A stretch of 64,000 bases of DNA from Pratylenchus scribneri (lineage: Eukaryota; Nematoda; Chromadorea; Rhabditida; Pratylenchidae): the NCBI GenBank assembly GCA_030063045.1, contig JAQSEB010000060.1, forward strand, positions 640,696 through 704,695, given 5' to 3'. Within the stretch, counting starts at the first letter, position 1. Each line of letters starts with the position of its first letter. Positions 12,391 through 23,654 of this stretch are shown piece by piece. The notes under the pieces were generated by a model. That model ran no database searches. It was given only the letters and a program-made list of their open reading frames with translations, and was not told the origin of the DNA. A program made the position numbers and the translations under genes.

Positions 12391-12944
12391 AATATTACAA
12401 ACCATTTCCTAATATTTACAATGGGAAAGACAAAAAATCCCGCTTAGTTGCAAAAAAAAAATAATTTTAGTTGCAAAATAAAAATATTTATTTGTTAGTT
12501 GCAAAAAAAATAAAATAAGTTGCAAAAAGAATATTATTTCATAATAAAATTGGGCGTCAAAACGCCATAATTATTTTAAATTATCATCATTCATCAAATA
12601 TCCCAGATTTGCATTTTATTAATTGATTTTTTGCATTTGTTAGAAATAGGATGGCTGATCTCAAAATTTGCCTTTTTCATAAAAACAGATGGAAAAATAA
12701 TATTTAGTCAAAAATAACTGCTGATATGGCCAAAGCAATTTTGAAAAAGTAAAAATTGATATTTTCAGAAGTCGATATTTCCATTTTTGGTACAAAAATG
12801 TTCGTCCACGCTAATTTTATCATATTTTAATATTTTGATTTCAACTTTTCTGATTATTTAGCATTCCATATGAGTTGTCAATTGTCATAAAAATATTTAA
12901 AAGTTTTTAATTCATTTTGTTCATGAAAAAATACTTTGGGAATG
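12391..12944. other. No gene seen
   Basis: AT-rich spacer with A-runs and a TTAGTTGCAAAA motif repeated at 12,446-12,530. Nothing else. Confidence 0.4.
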
Positions 12945-13135
12945 AGATTCTACGAGGAAATTTACGGAAGATTCTACGAAGGAATTTACGGGAGATTCTA
13001 CGAGGGAACTTACGGGGATTCTACGAGGGAACTTACGGGAGATTCTACGAGGGAACTTACGGGAGATTCTACGAGGGAACTTACGGGGATTCTACGAGGG
13101 AACTTACGGGAGATTCTACGAGGGAATTTACTAGG
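12945..13135. repeat. Short outlying block of the 24-bp satellite
   Basis: About eight units of the same GATTCTACGAGGGAA repeat found at 13,331-17,490, but more divergent and with 1-bp deletions (ACGGGGATTC for ACGGGAGATTC). It is separated from the main array by 195 bp of unique sequence. Confidence 0.9.
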
Positions 13136-13330
13136 GAACTTATGGGGACTGCAAGTAACAAATGCATTTTTCGAATGCAATGTCCAATTGGACAAATGTA
13201 TTTTTAGAATCAATGGAACGTGGACATGTTTGGTAACAAATGAATTTTCCCAAATATGTCCAATTGGACAAATACATTTATCGATGCCTTGGAACTTAGA
13301 CATATTGGGGAGCAGATGGAATTTACTAGT

Positions 13331-16300
13331 GAACTTACGGGAGATTCTACGAGGGAACTTACGGGAGATTCTACGAGGGAACTTACAGGAGATTCTACGA
13401 GGGAACTTACGGGAGATTCTACGAGGGAATTTACGGGAGATTCTACGAGGGAACTTACAGGAGATTCTACGAGGGAATTTACGGGAGATTCTACGAGGGA
13501 ACTTACAGGAGATTCTACGAGGGAATTTACGGGAGATTCTACGAGGGAACTTACAGGAGATTCTACGAGGGAACTTACAGGAGATTCTACGAGGGAATTT
13601 ACGGGAGATTCTACGAGGGAACTTACAGGAGATTCTACGAGGGAACTTACAGGAGATTCTACGAGGGAACTTACAGGAGATTCTACGAGGGAATTTATGG
13701 GAGATTCTACGAGGAAACTTACGGGAGATTCTACGAGGGAACTTACGGGAGATTCTACGAGGGAACTTACAGGAGATTCTACGAGGGAACTTACGGGAGA
13801 TTCTACGAGGGAATTTACGGGAGATTCTACGAGGGAACTTACAGGAGATTCTACGAGGGAACTTACGGGAGATTCTACGAGGGAACTTACAGGAGATTCT
13901 ACGAGGGAACTTACGGGAGATTCTACGAGGGAATTTACGGGAGATTCTACGAGGGAACTTACAGGAGATTCTACGAGGGAACTTACAGGAGATTCTACGA
14001 GGGAACTTACAGGAGATTCTACGAGGGAATTTACGGGAGATTCTACGAGGGAACTTACGGGAGATTCTACGAGGAAACTTACGGGAGATTCTACGAGGGA
14101 ACTTACGGGAGATTCTACGAGGGAACTTACGGGAGATTCTACGAGGGAATTTACGGGAGATTCTACGAGGGAACTTACAGGAGATTCTACGAGGGAACTT
14201 ACGGGAGATTCTACGAGGGAACTTACAGGAGATTCTACGAGGGAACTTACGGGAGATTCTACGAGGGAATTTACGGGAGATTCTAAGAGGGAACTTACAG
14301 GAGATTCTACGAGGGAACTTACAGGAGATTCTACGAGGGAACTTACAGGAGATTCTACGAGGGAATTTACGGGAGATTCTACGAGGGAACTTACGGGAGA
14401 TTCTACGAGGAAACTTACGGGAGATTCTACGAGGAAACTTACGGGAGATTCTACGAGGGAACTTACGGGAGATTCTACGAGGGAACTTACAGGAGATTCT
14501 ACGAGGGAACTTACAGGAGATTCTACGAGGGAACTTACAGGAGATTCTACGAGGGAACTTACGGGAGATTCTACGAGGGAATTTACGGGAGATTCTACGA
14601 GGGAACTTACGGGAGATTCTACGAGGGAACTTACAGGAGATTCTACGAGGGAACTTACGGGAGATTCTACGAGGGAATTTACGGGAGATTCTACGAGGGA
14701 ACTTACAGGAGATTCTACGAGGGAATTTACGGGAGATTCTACGAGGGAACTTACAGGAGATTCTACGAGGGAACTTACAGGAGATTCTACGAGGGAACTT
14801 ACAGGAGATTCTACGAGGGAATTTACGGGAGATTATACGAGGGAACTTACGGGAGATTCTACGAGGAAACTTACGGGAGATTCTACGAGGGAACTTACGG
14901 GAGATTCTACGAGGGAACTTACAGGAGATTCTACGAGGGAACTTACGGGAGATTCTACGAGGGAATTTACGGGAGATTCTACGAGGGAACTTACAGGAGA
15001 TTCTACGAGGGAACTTACGGGAGATTCTACGAGGGAACTTACAGGAGATTCTACGAGGGAACTTACGGGAGATTCTACGAGGGAATTTACGGGAGATTCT
15101 ACGAGGGAACTTACGGGAGATTCTACGAGGGAACTTACAGGAGATTCTACGAGGGAACTTACGGGAGATTCTACGAGGGAATTTACGGGAGATTCTACGA
15201 GGGAACTTACAGGAGATTCTACGAGGGAACTTACAGGAGATTCTACGAGGGAACTTACAGGAGATTCTACGAGGGAACTTACAGGAGATTCTACGAGGGA
15301 ATTTACGGGAGATTCTACGAGGGAACTTACAGGAGATTCTACGAGGGAACTTACGGGAGATTCTACGAGGGAATTTACGGGAGATTCTACGAGGGAACTT
15401 ACGGGAGATTCTACGAGGGAACTTACAGGAGATTCTACGAGGGAACTTACGGGAGATTCTACGAGGGAATTTACGGGAGATTCTACGAGGGAACTTACAG
15501 GAGATTCTACGAGGGAACTTACAGGAGATTCTACGAGGGAACTTACAGGAGATTCTACGAGGGAATTTACGGGAGATTCTACGAGGGAACTTACGGGAGA
15601 TTCTACGAGGAAACTTACGGGAGATTCTACGAGGGAACTTACGGGAGATTCTACGAGGGAACTTACGGGAGATTCTACGAGGGAACTTACAGGAGATTCT
15701 ACGAGGGAACTTACAGTAGATTCTACGAGGGAACTTACAGGAGATTCTACGAGGGAACTTACGGGAGATTCTACGAGGGAATTTACGGGAGATTCTACGA
15801 GGGAACTTACGGGAGATTCTACGAGGGAACTTACAGGAGATTCTACGAGGGAACTTACGGGAGATTCTACGAGGGAACTTACAGGAGATTCTACGAGGGA
15901 ACTTACGGGAGATTCTACGAGGGAATTTATGGGAGATTCTACGAGGGAACTTACATGAGATTCTACGAGGGAATTTACGGGAGATTCTACGAGGGAACTT
16001 ACAGGAGATTCTACGAGGGAATTTACGGGAGATTCTACGAGGGAACTTACAGGAGATTCTACGAGGGAACTTACAGGAGATTCTACGAGGGAATTTACGG
16101 GAGATTCTACGAGGGAACTTACAGGAGATTCTACGAGGGAACTTACAGGAGATTCTACGAGGGAATTTACGGGAGATTCTACGAGGGAACTTACAGGAGA
16201 TTCTACGAGGGAACTTACAGGAGATTCTACGAGGGAATTTACGGGAGATTCTACGAGGGAACTTACAGGAGATTCTACGAGGGAACTTACAGGAGATTCT

Positions 16301-17490
16301 ACGAGGGAACTTACAGGAGATTCTACGAGGGAATTTACGGGAGATTATACGAGGGAACTTACGGGAGATTCTACGAGGAAACTTACGGGAGATTCTACGA
16401 GGGAACTTACGGGAGATTCTACGAGGGAACTTACAGGAGATTCTACGAGGGAACTTACGGGAGATTCTACGAGGGAATTTACGGGAGATTCTACGAGGGA
16501 ACTTACAGGAGATTCTACGAGGGAACTTACGGGAGATTCTACGAGGGAACTTACAGGAGATTCTACGAGGGAACTTACGGGAGATTCTACGAGGGAATTT
16601 ACGGGAGATTCTACGAGGGAACTTACAGGAGATTCTACGAGGGAACTTACAGGAGATTCTACGAGGGAACTTACAGGAGATTCTACGAGGGAATTTACGG
16701 GAGATTCTACGAGGGAACTTACGGGAGATTCTACGAGGAAACTTACGGGAGATTCTACGAGGGAACTTACGGGAGATTCTACGAGGGAACTTACGGGAGA
16801 TTCTACGAGGGAATTTACGGGAGATTCTACGAGGGAACTTACAGGAGATTCTACGAGGGAACTTACGGGAGATTCTACGAGGGAACTTACAGGAGATTCT
16901 ACGAGGGAACTTACGGGAGATTCTACGAGGGAATTTACGGGAGATTCTACGAGGGAACTTACAGGAGATTCTACGAGGGAACTTACAGGAGATTCTACGA
17001 GGGAACTTACAGGAGATTCTACGAGGGAATTTACGGGAGATTCTACGAGGGAACTTACGGGAGATTCTACGAGGAAACTTACGGGAGATTCTACGAGGGA
17101 ACTTACGGGAGATTCTACGAGGGAACTTACGGGAGATTCTACGAGGGAACTTACAGGAGATTCTACGAGGGAACTTACAGGAGATTCTACGAGGGAACTT
17201 ACAGGAGATTCTACGAGGGAACTTACGGGAGATTCTACGAGGGAATTTACGGGAGATTCTACGAGGGAACTTACAGGAGATTCTACGAGGGAACTTACGG
17301 GAGATTCTACGAGGGAATTTACGGGAGATTCTACGAGGGAACTTACAGGAGATTCTACGAGGGAATTTACGGGAGATTCTACGAGGGAACTTACGGGAGA
17401 TTCTACGAGGGAATTTACGGGAGATTCTACGAGGGAACTTACAGGAGATTCTACGAGGGAACTTACAGGAGATTCTACGAGGGAACTTAC
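13331..17490. repeat. 24-bp satellite array, about 173 units
   Basis: Perfectly phased 24-bp units, GGGAGATTCTACGAGGGAAC plus TTAC, with three frequent variants: G/A at the first base, C/T in AACTTAC versus AATTTAC, and AGGAAAC for AGGGAAC. The rare AGGAAAC variant recurs at about 336-360-bp steps (for example 13,711, 14,071, 14,431; 16,375, 16,735, 17,071), showing a higher-order period of 14-15 units. Frames of up to 927 codons are open in all three forward frames and one reverse frame, simply because the unit has no stop. Confidence 0.95.
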
Positions 17491-17493
17491 GTG

Positions 17494-17602
17494 ATGTATA
17501 CTTCTAAACTGCATTTTTAATCAGATTCTCTGCAAGTATGTATATTTCTAAACTGCATTTTTAGTCAGATTCTCTGCAAGTATGTATACTTCTAAACTCT
17601 GC
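17494..17602. repeat. 44-bp tandem repeat, about 2.5 copies
   Basis: Units starting ATGTATACTTCTAAACTGCA at 17,494, 17,538 and 17,582, abutting the end of the 24-bp satellite. Confidence 0.85.
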
Positions 17603-17617
17603 TTTGGCGACGGCCAG

Positions 17618-18640
17618 TCGTTAAATTCGGTTCCGTATTCTTTGGTTATTTGCTTTCGTTGTCCACTGCACATTTTGATTAATCTTGTTTATTGCAGAAT
17701 CTATTCAACTTTTTTCCATCCAATGTATTTATAGGATTAGTACTCTTGACCAAAATGACCTGGGGGGTGAATCGTCAAAGACGATTACTAATTCATTTGG
17801 GATGGGTTTTCTTGGAATGCCATTTTGGTTGAATTTGGATGATTTTTCTCGGAGGGAAAGAACATAATCGGAGGCTCAATATTTAATTTTTGTGGAATGG
17901 ATAATTGTTCCCAAAGATTTAATAATGATTGTGTGGAGGTAGCGGATGGCATAAATTCAGAATCATCTGCATTTTCTATGTTTGTATTCGGGTGTGGGAA
18001 GTTTTCGCGTGGGCCAAGAAAGCGAAGAAAATGCATTGGAGTTAGTGGTCTCGGATTAAGTGGGTCAGCCGAATCAAATGTTATTGGACGCAAATTTACT
18101 ATATTTTCGATTTCGGTAACCAAAGTGTGGAGATAGTCAAATGAGTGAATTGAGGGAAAGTAGAGGGAAGAAAGCGATCTTTTCAAATGAAGTTTAATCA
18201 AGGCAATTAGCCTTTCATAGTGTCCACCCGCCAAAGGCGTGTGGCTCACTATGCCAGGAAATGGATTTGGAAAGGGAAAAAGATGAAAGTTTCGGGTCAA
18301 AAGGAATTCTTTGAGGGTTTTGGAAAAATTTAATTCAATCGTTTTATTAGTTAAAGTGAGGGTGGGCGCATTGTCTGAATAGACAATTTTTGAGTTTCCG
18401 CGCCGGGCTATAAAGCGCCGGAAAGTGGCGATGAAGGAGGAGGAGGTTAAATCGGGCACAATTTCTAGATGATAGCCCTCTGGTAATTTTTTTCCATCCA
18501 ATGTATTTATAGTGGTATCAATCGATAAATTCGGCTCCGTATTCTTTGGTTATTTGCTTTCGTTGTCCACTGCACATTTTGATTAATATTATCTGTTGCA
18601 GAATCTATTCAACTTTTTCCATCTGTTATTTTTTAGCTGG
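17618..18640. repeat. Direct repeats flanking the BEL/Pao integrase fragment
   Basis: A roughly 115-bp block (TTCGGTTCCGTATTCTTTGG through TTGCAGAATCTATTC) at about 17,630-17,732 recurs at about 18,525-18,625, and a weaker partial copy begins near 18,640. The phrase TTTTTCCATCCAATGTATTT borders the integrase fragment on both sides. This looks like an old tandem duplication or unequal insertion around the retroelement piece. Confidence 0.6.
17788..18501 (-). pseudogene. BEL/Pao integrase fragment
   Basis: A 237-codon minus-strand frame matches the second half of a BEL/Pao integrase. It has GYHLEIVPDLTSSSF followed by FRRFIARRG and YSDNAPT (second catalytic Asp), then GGHYERLIALIKLHLKRSL (catalytic Glu) and the family-typical TEIENIVNLRPITF and LTPMHFL. 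The first catalytic Asp region and everything upstream (protease, RT) are absent, so it is a fragment of pol. The frame itself is undisrupted, suggesting fairly recent decay. Confidence 0.8.
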
Positions 18641-18689
18641 TGTCAGTCGATATATTCGACTCCATATTCATTGGTTATTTGCTTCTGCC

Positions 18690-19930
18690 TTTTGGGCCAT
18701 CAATTCATTGTATTCTACAATTAAATTGCGCACTTTTTCCAGCTCTTTTATCCGTTTTTGCACTTTTTTTCGCTTTAACCTCGTCCAATTTGCCGAAAAT
18801 TCTTTTATGTGCTTCAGTCGGCGTCAGAATTGCTCGTTTGACTGTATTTGTGGCGGTTCCGACTACAACGCCCAATCAGGGGTGCCATCTCCAAAAGTCA
18901 AAACCCCGGCATTCGGGTCTAAAAACCCGGCAAAACTCCGGCAAAAATTTTCAAAACCCCGGTAAAAACCCGGCATCTTTTAAAACGTGTTAAAATGCAA
19001 TTTAGTAAAAGCTTGTAAAAATTTTCTACTTCAGATTTATATTTTTAATTGACTTTTTGAGCATATTTTTAATTGACTTTTTGAGCATGTGCGTTATGAA
19101 ATAAAGATATCATAAGCTTTAAAAATCGGTCTGCCGTCAAAAAGTTTAGCCAGAAAAAGCCGCGAAGGAAGGAAAAAAATTAGCTAAAAATGGCCCTGAT
19201 AGGTAGAAAAAGTAGCTAAAAAAGCCCTGATAGGGAGAAAAAATAGCTAAAAATGGGCCCTGATTGGAAGAAAAATTAGCTAAAAATGGCCGCGCAGCGA
19301 AAAATTAGACCCAAAAATGGCCGCGCAGCGAAAAATTAGACCCAAAGATGGCCGCGCAGCGAAAAATTAGACCCAAAGATGGCCGCGCAGCGAAAAATTA
19401 GACCCAAAATTTGCCGCGCAGCGAAAAATTAGACCCAAAAATGGCCGCGCAGCGAAAAATTAGACCCAAAGATGGCCGCGCAGCGAAAAATTAGACCCAA
19501 AGATGGCCGCGCAGCGAAAAATTAGACCCAAAGATGGCCGCGCAGCGAAAAATTAGACCCAAAAATGGCCGCGCAGCGAAAAATTAGACCCAAAAATGGC
19601 CGCGCAGCGAAAAATTTAGCTAAAAATTTAAAAACATGGCAAAACCCGGCAAAATATGAAAAACCCGGCAAAAAACCCGGCACTTTCAAAACCCCGGCAA
19701 AACCCCGGCCGGGACATCAAAAACCCGGGAAATGCCGGGTTTCCCCGGTATTATGGCAGCCCTGCGCCCAATAATTCTTGGCCATTTGAGGGAAGCACCG
19801 AAATGGCAGAATCCACTTGAATGGTTTTGGCTTGAAGCCAGGCGGTGCCGAAGGTGGTTGGGCGGAAAATTTTTTGAAGGAAAATGAACAAAATGACCGA
19901 AAAAGCCAACGAAATTGGTGCAATTTTCAT
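18690..19930 (-). pseudogene. Signal-peptide ORF split by hAT-3
   Basis: From ATG 19,930 the minus strand reads MKIAPISLAFSVILFIFLQK, a strong signal peptide, and is open up to the hAT-3 insertion at 19,764. With the element and one duplication copy set aside, the same frame continues below 18,869 for roughly 50 more codons rich in Lys before a stop. A second frame beyond it is coiled-coil-like (KELEKVRNLIVEYNEL). No family is recognised. This may be an inactivated secreted-protein gene. Confidence 0.4.
18877..19764. mobile_element. Non-autonomous hAT-type transposon (hAT-3)
   Basis: Ends CAGGGGTGCCAT (18,877) and, inverted, CAGGGCTGCCAT (ending 19,764) are flanked by the exact 8-bp duplication CGCCCAAT (18,869-18,876 and 19,765-19,772). 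Subterminal regions are rich in AAACCCCGGC. About 19,285-19,610 is a tandem array of a roughly 30-bp unit containing ATGGCCGCGCAGCGAAAAAT, the same unit as in hAT-2 but in the opposite orientation. No transposase. Confidence 0.92.
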
Positions 19931-20317
19931 TTTGAAATTAATTGGTTAATTGAAATTTGAAGGTTTTTTGGATTTAATTGGATTCGGGGCCATTTATTAG
20001 GATTTTTATATTGCCCAAAATTGTTTTTAATTTTCGAAAATTGTCGATGCACTTTTTGAGTAATCATTAATCAACCGGAAAGTCTGGTTTCAAAATGTAA
20101 ATAAAAAATTTTTGGATCAGACAGACCAAATGGCAAATAAATTTAAAATAATATTTCTTTTTTATTTGCTCAAATGCCAGAATTGTCAATTTTTTCTTAC
20201 TTATTTATCAATTTTTAAATAATATTTACGAATTAAGTTCATTTAATTCATCAATCACTAATCATCGATGTCTTAACAGTCAATTCAATTTAATCAATTG
20301 AATATTACTTTACAATG

Positions 20318-20440
20318 CAGACAATAAAAATCGACGCAGACACTAAAATTCGACGCAGACACTAAAATTCGACGCAGACACTAAAATTCGACGCAGACAC
20401 TAAAATTCGACGCAGACACTAAAATTCGGCGCAGACGCCA
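20318..20440. repeat. 19-bp tandem repeat, about six copies
   Basis: Contiguous ACTAAAATTCGACGCAGAC units. No spacers, so not a CRISPR-type array. Confidence 0.9.
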
Positions 20441-21875
20441 AATTATTAATTGCAATCAACAAAAATTACAGAATTAAATTATAGAGATACATCCATCTGT
20501 TTAATCTATATACCAAATCAAATTAAGCTAGATTTCACGAGAAAGAATAAATTTAATTGGTTAATATATAAATTTTAAATAAATTGTAAAAAAAATAAAT
20601 TATTCTATAATTTCATCCTAGTAGAAACAATTTTTTTGGAATTTGTTACGTAGCTATGTGTCTAGGACCGAAGTTTTCATGAACAAATCGGCAAAATGTG
20701 CGCAGATTATATTTGTTGCAATTGTTTCAAATTTCAACATCAACATTGAAATGACAAAATTACAGAATCATGGGAAGAAAGAAGGCGTATCTTATTGGAC
20801 TTTTACAACAAAATAATATAATAAACCAAATTAAAACTAAAATATTGAATTTTCACAAGAAAATTGATAAAATTGAGTGAAAAAAATTAAATTTTTAAAT
20901 AATTTGTCAAATAAATTAATTCACTAATTAATTTGTCAAATATTTTAAATTTGTATAATTATAAAAGTAAATCCTTAAATTTGAAAAAAATCCATTTGAA
21001 TTGCCACTTTTTAGTGGCCAATATTTCTTTGGTTTTTGTTTTGTTAAAAAAAGCACCGATCTTTGAGGTCTACCTCCACCCAATTTCAACATTTTTAAAA
21101 GGAAAATTTCCTCTAATTGTTCCAGGGAATTTTGGCCAGAGGGAAGAATCCATCCATAGTTACGGAAAAGTTAAAAATGAATAATTTATTATTCCCTTTA
21201 AAGGTGTGTGCCGCTTCCAAACTCCAAATAGCAAAGAAAAATTCCTTCCTTGAATAATTATTGACTAAATGTGGTTTCAAATTTAAAACCGATAGTTTCT
21301 AAATATTAATAAATTAATTTTTTAATTTTTAAACCAAAATTTTTTATTTTTTATAAATTTAATATTTGACAATAAACTAGCTTTAAGTCCTTAATAAAAT
21401 AAATCAGAATTCTGATTGAATATTAAAATAAAAGAATCAGAATTTCTTTAAAAAAATACAAAAAATTAGAAACACAAAATTACAATTGATGAAAAATTTA
21501 AAAAAAATGAATTTAAAAGATAGAAAAAATTAAAATTTAGAAACTCAGATAAATCAGTACAAATCAGATATCCTGGAACAAATTCGAAATTTTTTGTAAT
21601 TCATATACTATTACTAATATTTGATTGTAAAGGATGAATAAAAAAACATGATTTTACGTGATTTTAGGGTAGGCCAATATTGGGGGGAGGGGTGGTAACT
21701 TAAGGTAATTTTGGGGAAAAAATCTAGCCCACCGATAAGTAAGGACATAATATTAATGAACACAAAAATAGTAAAAAAAAATCAGAATTAATGACAACGC
21801 AAAAATGTTAATTAATGAAAAAATAATACAAAATTAATTATAATAAAATTTTTTACAGATTAATTATAATCAATT
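20441..21875. other. No gene seen
   Basis: Very AT-rich. A frame at 20,933-21,184 has no recognisable domain. The next supported feature is the gene starting at 21,876. Confidence 0.4.
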
Positions 21876-23286
21876 ATGCTATTAAAATTTTTAATCTGCA
21901 TTTCGATACCAATAATTTGGCAAATTTCAGGTTAAAAAAATTTGTTAATAAATTATTTTTTCCTTCATTTAGGAGCCGAAGAGCTAACTTGTTTTCAAAT
22001 TGAGGATGCAGAGGAATCAAGTGAGGAAATTGGCTATGGCACTTTGTTGAAATGCCCGGAAAATATAAATTCTTGCTATAAATATATTTGCAATGCCGAA
22101 GGTGAGAAATTATTGAATGTAGGATAATCTTAATCTTGATCTTGACGAATAAAAGTAAATTAAAAAGAATTAAAAAGTAAATTTATTTTTATCATTGCAC
22201 ATTGCATGTAAGCTTCGAAATCAAAACCAAGCCAAAATATTAAACTACATTTTACAATTTTTAAAAAGAAAATTCTGATTTTAAGAATAAAATTAAGAAG
22301 AAAAAATGACTAAAAAGTACATATTTTCATTTAACGAGCAAAAATACATCAAAAATTGCTTAAATTTGATGATTCTGATTTTACTTAATTATATACTGAT
22401 TTTTAGCAATATTAAAAATTAGAAAATATGACCTGATTTAATATATGAAAATTGGATAAAATCTAACACTGAGGCCGTAAATAAATTATAAAAAAGTAGC
22501 AAATTTGGGAACTTATTTAGTTTTCATCCATAATTTGCAAAATTAAAGGGAGACATTTCACTTAACATTTTATGAAACTTTTTTGGTAAAATCTTTATAT
22601 GGACTCTAGCCAGCCCTAAACCTAGTCCTAATCCAAGCCTTAATCCTAAGAGCTAATATAAGCTGCAAAGCTGGGAGTAAGTTAAGTACACCCTTATTTT
22701 TTGGAAATGTGGATGTAACAACTAAATATATTCCTTGAATTTGATTAAAATGATCATAAAAATTTCTATTTCTCTAGAAGGAACCATTTCCCTGCCCTCA
22801 AACTAATCATAATTTAATCTAAGACTTAAATTAAGAACTAGCTTTTAAAACTAAGAATATCCCTTTATTTATTACAAATTGTGGATTTAAAAATAAATTC
22901 CAAGAATTTGATTAAAATTACCTAAAATGTATATTTTTCAAGAAAAACTTTGTGGAAAAAAGAAAGAAAATATTAAAACTAAAAGTCATTCCAGCAAATG
23001 AACATCTTAAAGTAATTTTGACCTAAAAATGGAGGAAATTATGCCAAAAATTAATCTAAAATTTTTCCCAGATGATTATGTGCTGAAGGGATGTTTCAAT
23101 CCACAATTGCCCGAATTGAATTGTCAAATGGCGGAACAACATTGTCGGCAAAAGGGCGGCCTGGGGACATGTTACATTTGCCGGGATGAGGATTATTGCA
23201 ATGGAGTGCTGGATTGGAGGAGGAAGAACTCTTTTGTGGCCATAATTCCCGTCATATTCATCATTGTTGCCCTATTCTGCTGGTGA
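21876..23286 (+). CDS. Small secreted or GPI-anchored Ly6-like cysteine-rich protein, 132 aa
   Basis: Three exons, 21,876-21,930, 21,973-22,101 and 23,072-23,286, join in phase (399 nt) across GT-AG introns of 42 and 970 bp. Exon 1 encodes a signal peptide (MLLKFLICISIPIIWQISG). The mature part has ten cysteines (LTCFQ, LLKCPE, NSCYKYIC, KGC, LNC, QHC, GTCYICRDEDYCN). Its CN near the end, then WRRKN and a hydrophobic tail (FVAIIPVIFIIVALFCW), resemble Ly-6/uPAR three-finger proteins with a GPI-attachment signal or one membrane helix. Such proteins act at the cell surface; the partner here is unknown. The 970-bp intron holds no other gene that I can see. Confidence 0.7.
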
Positions 23287-23654
23287 ATATGTTGCAGCTA
23301 ATATTGGAAATTAGTTAATTCTAGAATTAGCTAGGCACCTTGGTTAGCTAATTTTGGGAATCTCGGCTTTGAGGTGTCGTGCAAATTCAGAATAGGCTCA
23401 TTCGATGAGACATAGTGGATTTACTATACGAAATTTCAATTTCGGACCAGTATGTGCTCGTTTAGTAACTCCAGTAGATTCCTGTCCCGTCTCCAACGCC
23501 TTACCCCTAGCACTAACCCTAACCTTATTCCCGGTCTAAAATTGAAATCTCATAGACTATATCGAACCTGCCGAATCGAAAGAGCTTATTCTTGTGTCTG
23601 TACAACACCTAGCAGCAGAGATTTCCAAAATTAGCTAGCTCAATGTCTAATAAG

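Noticed and set aside
12936..17520. Reading frames of 927, 900, 521 and 389 codons
   Set aside because: They are the same 24-bp unit read in different frames and strands; no frame is favoured and there is no gene context.
20318..20440. Regular short repeats, checked as a CRISPR-like array
   Set aside because: Units are contiguous with no unique spacers, and the DNA is eukaryotic.
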